IMG/VR virus record: IMGVR_UViG_3300042290_000428
Span: 1-49,524 of that record
Direction: 5' to 3' (one strand)
DNA from: a virus
DNA: 49,524 bases
The stretch's first letter is position 1. The number at the start of each line of letters is the position of its first letter. Made by a program: the position numbers and the translations under genes. The notes under the pieces were generated by a model. The model was given only the letters and a program-made list of their open reading frames with translations, was not told where the DNA came from and did not search any database. Below, in pieces: positions 7,668-15,285 of the stretch.

Positions 7668-7955
7668 TTATTCCTGCTCACCGGCGTGTTTCCAGGGAGC
7701 GAGATCGATGTCGAGCTTCTCGGTCTTGGGGACGGCGAGGGCTCGTAAATTTCGTAGAAAGTCGAAGTAGCCTTCGCGCTTCGCGTTCAGCAAAGCGTTG
7801 TTCTCCATCAGGTTGGCCGAATCGGCGCGGAGGATGCCTTTGGGGAGTCCGTACTCAGTTAGTACGGCAAGAGCGGAAACAAACGCGGGATGCGCCAGTA
7901 GTCTGGCGAGTTCCTCGGTAAGATCCGGTCTTTTGGACCAGTCTCTAAGGGTCAT
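7668..7955 (-). CDS. Conserved head-module protein, unknown (95 aa)
   Basis: A 95-residue helical protein (MTLRDWSKRPDLTEELARLL) located 3 bases after the portal stop and 9 bases before the scaffold start. No domain is recognised. The tight spacing places it in the head-assembly operon. The start lies in a TAATTCATG context like those of its neighbours. Confidence 0.7.
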   Translation of the reverse strand: MTLRDWSKRPDLTEELARLLAHPAFVSALAVLTEYGLPKGILRADSANLMENNALLNAKREGYFDFLRNLRALAVPKTEKLDIDLAPWKHAGEQE

Positions 7956-7958
7956 GAA

Positions 7959-10214
7959 TTAGGCGGTTAGTGGGGCTGACGCCGCACGGATTTTTTGGGC
8001 GGTTTCGGCGTCGCGTAACGCCAGTTTTTGTTTTGCCTCTGCTTCTTGCAGGGCGAGTTTTTGCTGATGCCTTTCGGTCTCCATCTGAATCTTGGCCTGC
8101 TCCGCCTGGAGCTTGGCTTGTGACTCGGGGGAAACTTCTGCGGGAGCCTGGCCTTGCGGCATCTGCTGGGCGGCTTCGGCCTGACGGACCTGCTCGGCCT
8201 GAACCTTCTCGGAGGTTTGCTGAGCAATTTCACCCGCCTGCTGAAGAGCCTTCTTGAGCTGGCCGTATTCCTGCTTGCGCGAGGCGTCTTGGGCAACCAT
8301 CTCCAGATGCTGGGTGGCATGAGGCATGGCGAGCTGGAAGTAGGCGACCGCCTGTTGGGGATCGGCCTGCTGTTGCTTGAGAGCCTCGGCCATCTGAGTG
8401 ATGTCCTGAATGTGGACGGAAGCGTGGACGAAATGGTTCTCCGTGGACTGGATCTGGACGGGACGGCCCTGAGCCATCGCGGCGTTTTCGAGTTCGGCGA
8501 TCTTCTGATCGATGACCGGGCGAGCCTCGGGGAGCTTGGGAACGTAACGATCCACGTGGTCGTAGCCGATGCGGGCCGCAACGCGGTCGCGCAGGAGGTT
8601 CTGCTTACCCTGCTCGTCGAACTGACCCATGATCTGCATGAACTCGTCCATCGCAACAAGACGAAGTTGATCGGAGCCCGCGCCAATCGAACGGACGGCA
8701 TTGACCTCCTCGATTTTGTTGTGAATGACGTCGAGAGGAACTCCTCGGGAAGTGCAATACTTCTTGAACGAAGCGATCGCCTCGCCGCCGCGCTCGGCAG
8801 CAAGGTAGTCCTCGCGGCAAGCCCGTTTGAACGCTCCGCGAAGGAGTCGGTTCCAAGGCTCGTAAAACAAATTCATCGCCCCGGTGCTCAGTCGGGCGTC
8901 TCCCTGCAACTGAGCCTGCACCTCGAACTTCGTGCGCTCCTTGGGATTGGGGGTCCCAGCGGAGGAGCGGTAAGCCCCGGCACGCTCTTGGAGCATCTGA
9001 CTCATGTCCTGCAACACGGGGATCGCGTTCTGGCCGATGTTGGGGAGGTTCTTCTCCAGAATGTTGACTCCGGAGTTGAGAACGCTGAAAGGGCCGAGAT
9101 ACTCGAAGGCCAGATTCTCCAGCGAGTCCTCGCTGTCAGGCTGGATCAGCAGGGACGTGGAGAGCATGGCTCCGTCCACAAACTGACAGCGCATCCGGTT
9201 AGAAACCTGGACGTGCGGGAAAACTTTGTAACCAAGACCTCGGATGGACTGGTAGTAGCCGTTGGTGCCCACCCCGTAAGTGAAGGTGACAAAAGCGTCG
9301 CAGGCTTTGCGGAAGCGGCTCCGCTTCTGATAGAGGAATTCCTCATTGGAACCATCGGCGAGCGAGATGTAGTGGGAGATCGTGCCGTCGTATTCCTTGA
9401 CCCAGGCATGGATGACACGCACCTCGGAGCCGGAGCCGTGAGCGATAAAGACGTCGTTGTTTTTGAGATCTTCCTGATAACGCTCCCAATCGTTGATATG
9501 ATAGGTGCTCTGCGCTCCGGTGTTGGCAAGGATCGCCCGCTTGACCTCGTCCAGATCCCAGCCGAGTTCTTCGGCGCGTTCCTCGTCCTTGATAAAGGAG
9601 TAAAGCTCGTGAGCCCGCATGACGCGAGGGCTGATGGCCACCTCGACCATCTCCTCGGAGGCAAATGTTCTACGTGGAAGCAAGAAGTCTCCGATCTTGG
9701 AGATCTGCCAGCGCCAGTCGTATTCGTCCTCCCAGTAGGCGACCGAAACACCGTGCTTGATGAAGTAGGTGCTATTGAGAACGTGCTTGAATGAGAACTC
9801 GTCCCACTCACGGAGCATCTTGGTGAACCCCTCTGCGATGATCTGCTCCCAGTCCATCTTCTTTTGGGGGTCTGCCTCCTTGATGGAAACAGACACCAAG
9901 CGTTCGACCGAATTGATCAGATCGACGTAGGCCGCAAGAGCTGATTCCAGCAAAGTCTCGGCCTCGCCGAAGTTCAAATTACAGCGGGAACCCATTCCGG
10001 CCTGACGGATCGTGTTGTCGTCGTAGGGGGCGGCACCATCGAACATGGCGTCCACCTCGGCGCGGTTGCGGGCATTCACGTCATCAGCCTGCTTGAGGCG
10101 CAGGAAAACCTGGTGCAGGGATTCCGGGTCCTTGATGCGGCTAGGCGGAGTGGAGCCGTCGGCGTTTAAGTTGCCGACCAACGGGTCATTTACCGCAGGT
10201 GAAAGTGTCTCCAT
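7959..10214 (-). CDS. Portal protein
   Basis: 751 residues, the size of large podovirus-type portals. A helical N-terminus with conserved aromatic segments (WEDEYDWRWQISKIGDFLLP, about 160-180) leads to a central clip/wing region (TYGVGTNGYYQSIRGLGYK). The last about 160 residues are Gln/Ala/Glu-rich coiled coil (QEAEAKQKLALRDAETAQKI). The protein would form the ring at one capsid vertex through which terminase packages DNA. It is followed by scaffold and capsid genes in the expected order. Assigned from layout and recalled family resemblance. Confidence 0.82.
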   Translation of the reverse strand: METLSPAVNDPLVGNLNADGSTPPSRIKDPESLHQVFLRLKQADDVNARNRAEVDAMFDGAAPYDDNTIRQAGMGSRCNLNFGEAETLLESALAAYVDLINSVERLVSVSIKEADPQKKMDWEQIIAEGFTKMLREWDEFSFKHVLNSTYFIKHGVSVAYWEDEYDWRWQISKIGDFLLPRRTFASEEMVEVAISPRVMRAHELYSFIKDEERAEELGWDLDEVKRAILANTGAQSTYHINDWERYQEDLKNNDVFIAHGSGSEVRVIHAWVKEYDGTISHYISLADGSNEEFLYQKRSRFRKACDAFVTFTYGVGTNGYYQSIRGLGYKVFPHVQVSNRMRCQFVDGAMLSTSLLIQPDSEDSLENLAFEYLGPFSVLNSGVNILEKNLPNIGQNAIPVLQDMSQMLQERAGAYRSSAGTPNPKERTKFEVQAQLQGDARLSTGAMNLFYEPWNRLLRGAFKRACREDYLAAERGGEAIASFKKYCTSRGVPLDVIHNKIEEVNAVRSIGAGSDQLRLVAMDEFMQIMGQFDEQGKQNLLRDRVAARIGYDHVDRYVPKLPEARPVIDQKIAELENAAMAQGRPVQIQSTENHFVHASVHIQDITQMAEALKQQQADPQQAVAYFQLAMPHATQHLEMVAQDASRKQEYGQLKKALQQAGEIAQQTSEKVQAEQVRQAEAAQQMPQGQAPAEVSPESQAKLQAEQAKIQMETERHQQKLALQEAEAKQKLALRDAETAQKIRAASAPLTA

Positions 10215-10263
10215 GAATTAAAACAAAGGGGAAAAGTGCGTGGTTAGCTTGTGCTTATGCCGT

Positions 10264-10282
10264 GGTATATTATGCCTGTCAA
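10264..10282 (-). promoter_or_regulatory. 13-bp intergenic motif upstream of portal
   Basis: Minus strand reads TTGACA directly followed by GGCATAATATACC (10276-10264). The 13-mer is identical to the one upstream of the terminase at 15161-15149. The portal ATG lies about 50 bases downstream. Promoter or operator inferred. Confidence 0.6.
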
Positions 10283-10290
10283 CAATAAAG

Positions 10291-11649
10291 TTAGGAAAGA
10301 ACTGCGGCCAACTGCTCTCCGGTAGTGGCTACGGTGGAGGTATTCTTTAGCCGTTCTCCAATACTACCAGACGTAGTAAGCGCAGAAGTGGCCTTGCCCC
10401 AAACTGCTGTTGCCGTAGTTGAAGGGTCTCCAGCAGACGAGACATTGACGTCCAGGCGGGCTAGTTCGGCGGATAGATTGGTGCGAACTGCTGCCGCTAC
10501 AGCGGTGGTAGTAGGAATATCTCCGGTAGAAGCGGGAGAGGCGGGGAGGAGATCGGTCTTCGCTTTGATCGCAGTAATCGAAGCATTGTCAGGTTCGGCG
10601 TAGGTGAACGTAGCCATGCGCGAGGTAATCGCAGCATCCAGATTATCAAGGTTGGATGCCCTTGCGGCTGTCAATCCCTGCGAAGTGAGCGCAGTCTGGA
10701 CGTTTGCGGCTGTCAGAACAGCGGTTCCTGTGGTTGCGTCTACTGGCACTCCAAGGGCAACTGATCCTGCGGCTGGTACAGCCAAGGTTCCTGTCAAAGC
10801 TCCAGCGGCATAAGTTACTCCAGAACGCACGTTGGAAGTGGCTGGTTGTCCGAATCCCGAGTAATCTGCCGTGTAGAAAGATTGAAATGTTGAAGTTCCA
10901 TTTAGTGATCTTCTAATTTCACCATTTGTTACTGCGGTATTAAGGAATATTTTAGCGGCAAAAATTGCCGCAAAACCATTTGCAGAATCAAATGTTGATC
11001 CAGAAATCCTATTTGTGGCATTAGGATTGGTTGAATGGAAACCAACTACACTTGTAGAAGCAGTTACATTTCCAATTAGAGTAAATGTACCTGTTCCCAA
11101 ATTAGCCGCACCATTGGCACTTAACCCAGCCGTTGCGTTTCCAGTTAGTGTAAATGATCCAGCCGCAAGGTTTGCAACAGCGGCACTTGAGTTTGTTATA
11201 CCACTTGGAAGTCCATTTCCAACCATAACTACTGTCCCTGTTGAAGAGTTTGCAATTCCGTATGTATTAGTAACAGATCCGCCGCTTGCGTTCCCAGTAA
11301 AGTTCAAAATGCCTGTTGAGGCATTATTAACGGCAGGGCCAGAGGCTCCTGCATTAAGACCGAATGCATTGCCAGTAACATTCATCGTCCCTGTGCCAGT
11401 TATACTCAGCCCACTTGAAGCTGACCCACCAGTTATATTTCCAACAACGGCGGCAGTTGCAGGAGAGTTTGCTGAAAAAAACAAGCAAGTCGTAGTCCCT
11501 GCAAAAATATCAGCGGTTAAAGTGAATGTATCAGCAATGGTAAAAGAACCGCCAGCGGCAATTGGAATTGAGGCAACGGCAGTCGTGTTGATGCTTGCAA
11601 CTGTTGACGCAACTCCAGTTCCAGATCCAACTCCAGTTGCAACGAACAT
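10291..11649 (-). CDS. Beta-repeat fibre, C-terminal part after the amber codon
   Basis: 452 residues from the first ATG after the TAG (11649); the open frame itself begins at 11703. It carries repeats such as GTGTMNVTGNA, STGILNFTGNA and GSFTLTGNATAG (about residues 85-225), consistent with a beta-helix. A more helical Ala/Thr-rich C-terminus follows, with AVPAAGSVALGVPVD and RLKNTSTVATTGEQL, resembling fibre tips. As written it would lack its N-terminal virion-attachment part unless TAG is read through or the two pieces assemble. Confidence 0.65.
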   Translation of the reverse strand: MFVATGVGSGTGVASTVASINTTAVASIPIAAGGSFTIADTFTLTADIFAGTTTCLFFSANSPATAAVVGNITGGSASSGLSITGTGTMNVTGNAFGLNAGASGPAVNNASTGILNFTGNASGGSVTNTYGIANSSTGTVVMVGNGLPSGITNSSAAVANLAAGSFTLTGNATAGLSANGAANLGTGTFTLIGNVTASTSVVGFHSTNPNATNRISGSTFDSANGFAAIFAAKIFLNTAVTNGEIRRSLNGTSTFQSFYTADYSGFGQPATSNVRSGVTYAAGALTGTLAVPAAGSVALGVPVDATTGTAVLTAANVQTALTSQGLTAARASNLDNLDAAITSRMATFTYAEPDNASITAIKAKTDLLPASPASTGDIPTTTAVAAAVRTNLSAELARLDVNVSSAGDPSTTATAVWGKATSALTTSGSIGERLKNTSTVATTGEQLAAVLS

Positions 11650-11703
11650 TACGCCAACATTGTTTGATGAAGCACCTATGGCAGTCCACGATGTAGAACC
11701 AAC

Positions 11704-11910
11704 CTAAGTAATTACATAACGAGATCCAATTAAAAAACTTCCTGCATTGACTGAAAAATTGTTCGCTCCGCCAATACTTACGTTCTGGTTGATTGTTACG
11801 TTAAAGCCGTTGGCGTAAACAGTATCTCCGTTACTAGGTATGGAAGAGGTTCCATTCCAAGTTGCATTGGAAGACCAGTTACCAGATGCGACTGCCCATC
11901 TTGTAGCCAT
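11704..11910 (-). CDS. Beta-repeat fibre, N-terminal 68 residues before the amber codon
   Basis: Starts MATRWAVASGNWSSNATWNG and contains the NWSSNATWN...GDTVYANG pattern shared with the N-terminus of the fibre at 2983-4131. It ends RYVIT at the TAG at 11706-11704. On its own it is too short for a fibre, which suggests it is the head of the interrupted gene. The ATG lies in a CTAATTATG context, as for several neighbours. Confidence 0.65.
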   Translation of the reverse strand: MATRWAVASGNWSSNATWNGTSSIPSNGDTVYANGFNVTINQNVSIGGANNFSVNAGSFLIGSRYVIT

Positions 11911-11912
11911 AA

Positions 11913-12131
11913 TTAGATGTTTTTTGCTGTCCTGTAATTAGACAGCGAATTACGAATGGATTCTAGAAGGCTTTCCTCTGGTGATCCTGCAACTGGAGAT
12001 GCAATGTTCACAGACACAATGGCATCCGTATTCAGCGATCCATCTTCCTTGGTTGGGATGATGCTAATTGATGTAGAAGTGTAGCCAGTAGGCTGTACGG
12101 AGAAGGCGAGTGAGATTTGTTCTTGGTTCAT
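11913..12131 (-). CDS. Hypothetical protein between fibre genes (72 aa)
   Basis: The start at 12131 ([20 protein letters not shown]) is chosen because it overlaps the collagen-like gene's stop by 4 bases. The 72-residue beta-rich protein ends NYRTAKNI. Not recognised. It is placed between two fibre genes, so an adaptor or fibre-associated role is possible. Confidence 0.65.
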   Translation of the reverse strand: MNQEQISLAFSVQPTGYTSTSISIIPTKEDGSLNTDAIVSVNIASPVAGSPEESLLESIRNSLSNYRTAKNI

Positions 12132-12865
12132 GAGTAGGTTATAGTGGTTCGGTTTGACCACGAGGCAGAGGTTGCGGACTTCTTTTCGGAAAGACTTCCG
12201 TCAGAGTTGAAGGTCAGGCGGAGAATCGTCCACACGGCTGCACTCTCCGAGGCACCGAGAGCTGATCTCCCGAGGTAATTCACGTTGTTGAGAACGTCGG
12301 AGAGATGCTGGTAGACCGGGGCATCAGCTCCCGCAGCTCCTTGGGGTCCAGTGAGTCCGATGGGACCCGTGAGTCCAGTATCTCCTTTGGCCCCCTGAAT
12401 ACCTTGAATACCCTGAGATCCAGTTGCGCCAGTTGCGCCCGTGTCTCCCTTCAGACCCTGCGGGCCTTGAGCGCCTTGCGGGCCGGTTGCACCGGGTAAA
12501 CCTTGGATACCTTGAGCGCCAGTTGATCCCGTATCGCCTTTGGCTCCCTGAACACCTTGAGGTCCAGTAAGTCCGGTATCTCCCTTGATACCTTGAGGTC
12601 CAGCGGGGCCAGTTGCCCCAGTATCTCCTTTAGGCCCAGTCGCTCCAGTCGCCCCAGTATCTCCTTTAGGTCCGGGAGCCCCTGGGGGTCCATAATTAAA
12701 AATAGCCGGAACTACAGTAGGTTCCAAAACTGAGTGAACTTGGGGGAAGTCCCCAAGGGCAACCCCTAGCTGAAACGGCCTGGAGACAGTTGCTGAGAGC
12801 TGGGGTTGAACAACCTCAGACTCAGAAAGGAGAGGTGAAACTGTCGCTATGATATTTTCGCTCAC
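12128..12865 (-). CDS. Collagen-like tail fibre protein
   Basis: 245 residues from a GTG start (12865) that overlaps the preceding stop (GTGA). The N-terminal about 58 residues are unique. About 38 uninterrupted Gly-X-Y triplets follow (about 59-180; [23 protein letters not shown]), expected to form a collagen-like triple helix. The C-terminal domain ([16 protein letters not shown] to the end) is globular and probably sets trimerisation. Such proteins are known as phage fibres. The low-complexity DNA invites repeat-number change. Confidence 0.85.
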   Translation of the reverse strand: MSENIIATVSPLLSESEVVQPQLSATVSRPFQLGVALGDFPQVHSVLEPTVVPAIFNYGPPGAPGPKGDTGATGATGPKGDTGATGPAGPQGIKGDTGLTGPQGVQGAKGDTGSTGAQGIQGLPGATGPQGAQGPQGLKGDTGATGATGSQGIQGIQGAKGDTGLTGPIGLTGPQGAAGADAPVYQHLSDVLNNVNYLGRSALGASESAAVWTILRLTFNSDGSLSEKKSATSASWSNRTTITYS

Positions 12866-13173
12866 GGCTTGACGTGAACCACCGAATCAACCATCCGAGT
12901 TGTCCACCCGTCTGGTTGAACCAAAGTGGCCTTATGGTAGTAGTCCTGGACACTCAAACCAGCGGTCTGGGAAGGCGTGATATAGACTTTAAGTAGACCT
13001 GAACCCAGATTGGCGACCGAGAACACTGCGACAGTCTTTCCCCCCGCTTTATCCAGCAACTCTGCGGTGAGGGTGCTGCCTGTATAATTGAAGGCGGTTC
13101 CGGAGGCATTAGTCAGGGTTAAGACATATCCCCAGCTATCGCCTTTAATGATGTTTGGAAGGGGGGAAGACAT
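12862..13173 (-). CDS. Beta-sandwich-like small structural protein (103 aa)
   Basis: The start at 13173 ([20 protein letters not shown]) is preferred over an upstream ATG at 13215, which would run into the 13-bp motif and the terminase end. The beta-rich sequence ([32 protein letters not shown]) resembles, from memory, BppU-type N-terminal or baseplate beta domains of phages, a weak resemblance. It is the first gene of the fibre group and is coupled to the collagen-like gene. Confidence 0.65.
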   Translation of the reverse strand: MSSPLPNIIKGDSWGYVLTLTNASGTAFNYTGSTLTAELLDKAGGKTVAVFSVANLGSGLLKVYITPSQTAGLSVQDYYHKATLVQPDGWTTRMVDSVVHVKP

Positions 13174-13195
13174 AAATAGTGCTGTATAAGTGCGG

Positions 13196-13215
13196 AGTAT
13201 ATGACACCCAGTCAA
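13196..13215 (-). promoter_or_regulatory. 13-bp intergenic motif upstream of fibre group
   Basis: Minus strand reads TTGACT-G-GGTGTCATATACT (13215-13196), 22 bases before the ATG at 13173 and overlapping the end of the terminase gene. Same dispersed family as the other sites. Confidence 0.5.
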
Positions 13216-15017
13216 GTAGAAAATCGATCGTTTTGGAGGAACCTTCCGACATTAGCATGAGATAACACCCTGAAGTTGTTGAGTCTGCGTTGCTCGAAGG
13301 AATTCTTTTCCTTCTTGGATGTCACAGTCATGCCGCCAAAACCAAACCGCTGACGGCAAAGTTCTACGAGGATAGCCGCCGAGTCGGCGATGTCCGGGGA
13401 TTGGCCGGTACGGGCCTTCATGTCGATCTTGCTCTCCACCCTCATCCGAAGAGCAGTGCCTTTGTCCGTGGAGTACTTCCGGACACACATCTCCTTGGCG
13501 AGTTCCTTGTCAATCCCCTTGAGCTGCCCGTTGCGGATTAGCTCTTTTGCCCCGAACCACAGCTCGGAGACGCGATTGACATAGCGGTCGGAAGAGGGAG
13601 TGTTGTCCGTGGCGGAAACGGGCAACTCGCTCGCTTTGCCTCCGAACTGAACGCGAAGCACGTCACGGGACCAGACCATATCCACGACATCGCCGAAGGG
13701 TCCTCCCGCGCCGGAAGCGTCGAAAGCCGCGTGCTCGGGAAGAACTCCGTTCTGCTCGCACTTGTCCCAGAATTGACGGACGATTTGCTCACTGCGGGTT
13801 TGCTTCTTGTTGGTAACGTCATCTTGGAGCAACTCGTAGTGGGTGAAGGCAAGGGTGGGGATGCCGTCTCGGGAGATCCCGTAGTTCCCAAAAAAGAGAA
13901 CACTGCGGTCACCTCCGTTGGTGAACGCTGGGTCAAGGGCGGCGACACGGGTTGGTTCTTCTAGCCAGATGGCGGGCTGATCCGCCTGGGCGGAGACGAT
14001 CTCGGCCTCGCTGTAGATATTGTCCTCGTCGCCAGTAGGTGCCCAATAGCCACGGAACATTCGGTAGTAGGCCAGCGAGTTCTCGCCGAACCGGGCTTTG
14101 GCCTCGTCCAACTTAGCCTGGGTCACAATCCAAGGATAAATGAGTTTTCCAGTCAGCACGTTGGGAGACTTCTCCCCGTCGAAGCGGATGCAGAGGCCAC
14201 GTTCGGTCTGCCACTCGTCCTCCAAGGGGCTGATGGACTGCCAGCCGTTCATCGGCTTGGCCAAAATGCCAAACGCATCAAAGCGGGACGCGGGGTTCCC
14301 GATCCCGATGAACTGGAACTCGGGGTTGAGTGAGAGATTGGAAGCCGAAGCCTCCAAAATGCTCTCGGAGAGTTCGGGCATTTCGTCCGCGATCACGATC
14401 ACCCGTTTGTTTTTGAATCCGATGAGCTTGCCCACGGCCTCCTTCTCCTTTTTCTTTTCCGCCGCGATGAGCGTGATGCCGGATTTGTCGCTCGTGCCGC
14501 CCGTGCCGTCCTCGAAGCGGATGAGTCCCATGGAGTCTACGAGCTTGCCGGGAAGAGGCGGAGCGGCCTGCCAGTAATCACGAATGGAACCCCAGATGCG
14601 CTTGCGGGAATCTTTGAGCGTGGTGGAAGTGACCAGAACCATCGTGTCGTAGGGGGCCACGATGAAATTCACAATGGCCCAGATGGCGAAGTAATCGGTT
14701 TTCCCTGAACTCGCACATCCGGCTACGGCCAAGTACTTGTTGCGGCAGGAAGCCTCTAGCATCCGCTCGGCCCACGGGTGCCAGACGAAAGGCTTCGGGC
14801 CGTCTTCCGGCCAGAGCGCAGAAACGATGCGCTTGAAATGGAACTCGGGTAACTCGCCGCCTTTCTCCAGCGGCATCGGGTTCCGGAACGAGTAGATCTC
14901 GCGGTTGAACTGATCGATTTTTTTATTCCACCAGCGCCCGTATTGGAATTCCTGGTCGGTGATTTCCACGATGCGGCCATCGGGAGTCTTGATCTTGCCG
15001 CGCACGGGAGAACTCAT
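13212..15017 (-). CDS. terL: Terminase large subunit
   Basis: 601 residues with both domains of the packaging motor. The ATPase has Walker A GCASSGKT (100-107) and Walker B RVIVIADE (205-212). The C-terminal RNase H-like nuclease has acidic residues Asp362 (AALDPAF), Asp433 (AAFDASGAGG) and Asp542/Asp545 (SPDIADSA). It cuts concatemeric DNA and pumps it through the portal. The size is normal and all key residues are present. It is the first gene of the minus-strand virion transcript, next to the attP/control region. The probable small subunit is about 17 kb away at 32682-33326, an unusual split. Confidence 0.93.
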   Translation of the reverse strand: MSSPVRGKIKTPDGRIVEITDQEFQYGRWWNKKIDQFNREIYSFRNPMPLEKGGELPEFHFKRIVSALWPEDGPKPFVWHPWAERMLEASCRNKYLAVAGCASSGKTDYFAIWAIVNFIVAPYDTMVLVTSTTLKDSRKRIWGSIRDYWQAAPPLPGKLVDSMGLIRFEDGTGGTSDKSGITLIAAEKKKEKEAVGKLIGFKNKRVIVIADEMPELSESILEASASNLSLNPEFQFIGIGNPASRFDAFGILAKPMNGWQSISPLEDEWQTERGLCIRFDGEKSPNVLTGKLIYPWIVTQAKLDEAKARFGENSLAYYRMFRGYWAPTGDEDNIYSEAEIVSAQADQPAIWLEEPTRVAALDPAFTNGGDRSVLFFGNYGISRDGIPTLAFTHYELLQDDVTNKKQTRSEQIVRQFWDKCEQNGVLPEHAAFDASGAGGPFGDVVDMVWSRDVLRVQFGGKASELPVSATDNTPSSDRYVNRVSELWFGAKELIRNGQLKGIDKELAKEMCVRKYSTDKGTALRMRVESKIDMKARTGQSPDIADSAAILVELCRQRFGFGGMTVTSKKEKNSFEQRRLNNFRVLSHANVGRFLQNDRFST

Positions 15018-15031
15018 CTTTTTTCTCCCGC

Positions 15032-15050
15032 GTGTCCGAAATCCGTCCGA
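15032..15050. repeat. GTGTCCGA repeats, left of attP core (arm-type site candidate)
   Basis: gtgtccgaaatccgtccga contains GTGTCCGA and a second degenerate copy CGTCCGA 11 bases later. The same octamer recurs on the other side of the core at 15243-15260, as expected for integrase arm-type binding sites. Confidence 0.5.
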
Positions 15051-15089
15051 TGGATTCCGTGTCTTACTCTTTTACAGAGTAAAAAACCC

Positions 15090-15109
15090 GGAGTTGACGG
15101 GGCTCGAAT
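15090..15109 (-). other. attP core candidate copying a tRNA 3' end
   Basis: On the minus strand the segment is TTCGAGC (7-base T-loop), CCCGT (3' side of the T-stem), CAACTCC (7-base acceptor strand) and G (discriminator), followed shortly by T-rich sequence. This is exactly the layout of a tRNA 3' end, but the matching 5' acceptor strand GGAGTTG and the 5' T-stem are absent, so it is not a full tRNA gene. Upstream bases even resemble a D-arm (AAGTGGTA) and an anticodon loop (CTTGTGAT). Next to a tyrosine integrase, this fits integration into a host tRNA gene. Confidence 0.65.
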
Positions 15110-15148
15110 CACAAGTGCAGCCATACCACTTCCATAGTTGTTCATCAG

Positions 15149-15161
15149 GGTATATTATGCC
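15149..15161 (-). promoter_or_regulatory. 13-bp motif upstream of terminase
   Basis: GGCATAATATACC on the minus strand, identical to the portal site at 10276-10264, about 130 bases before the terL ATG. Confidence 0.55.
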
Positions 15162-15216
15162 GTAACAGAGTAAATCGTCAAGAGGGTTCGTAGTGCAATA
15201 CTACAAAATGTGTCTG

Positions 15217-15226
15217 GTATATACCA
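15217..15226. promoter_or_regulatory. Palindrome GGTATATACC in the divergent control region
   Basis: ggtatatacc at 15216-15225 is a perfect palindrome and the symmetrical form of the dispersed motif. It is placed about 60 bases before the integrase ATG between divergent transcripts, a natural repressor or promoter location. Coordinates are approximate to one base. Confidence 0.35.
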
Positions 15227-15242
15227 CCTTTTGAGTTGACAA

Positions 15243-15260
15243 GTGTCCGAAAGTGTCCGA
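15243..15260. repeat. GTGTCCGA repeats, right of attP core (arm-type site candidate)
   Basis: Two direct GTGTCCGA copies (15243-15250 and 15253-15260) spaced 10 bp, one helical turn apart, between the attP core and the integrase start. They match the copy at 15032-15039. Confidence 0.5.
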
Positions 15261-15285
15261 GGGTTTCGCCACCTAAAACCCAATA

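Larger units (their letters stand above)
10291..11910 (-). other. Fibre gene split by one in-frame TAG codon
   Basis: The 68-codon ORF from 11910 and the ORF below it are in the same frame, separated only by TAG at 11706-11704. Reading through it gives a continuous 539-residue protein with the motif RYVIT-stop-VGSTSWTAIGAS. From memory this segment is common in phage fibres as Y-x-I-x-S-VGTTDFTAIGAS, with Ser at the stop position, so TCG to TAG would be one base change. Other genes of this window end in TAG (24371-24373, 29123-29125, 33557-33559), so global recoding of TAG is unlikely. Readthrough, suppression, a split protein and recent mutation are all possible. Confidence 0.75.

Noticed and set aside
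8154-9794. 546-codon plus-strand ORF opposite the portal gene
   Set aside because: Antisense shadow caused by GC-rich codon bias; no domain, and it crosses the well-supported portal gene. The same applies to the plus-strand ORF at 4857-6281 and the minus-strand ORFs at 36084-36992 and 38779-39870.
10291-11910. Global reassignment of TAG to an amino acid
   Set aside because: TAG is the natural stop of several intact genes here (for example 24371-24373, 29123-29125, 33557-33559), with correctly placed downstream genes.
15085-15165. A complete tRNA gene on the minus strand
   Set aside because: The 3' half (T-loop, acceptor) is perfect but the 5' acceptor strand, 5' T-stem and a paired anticodon stem are missing. 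Better explained as attP.
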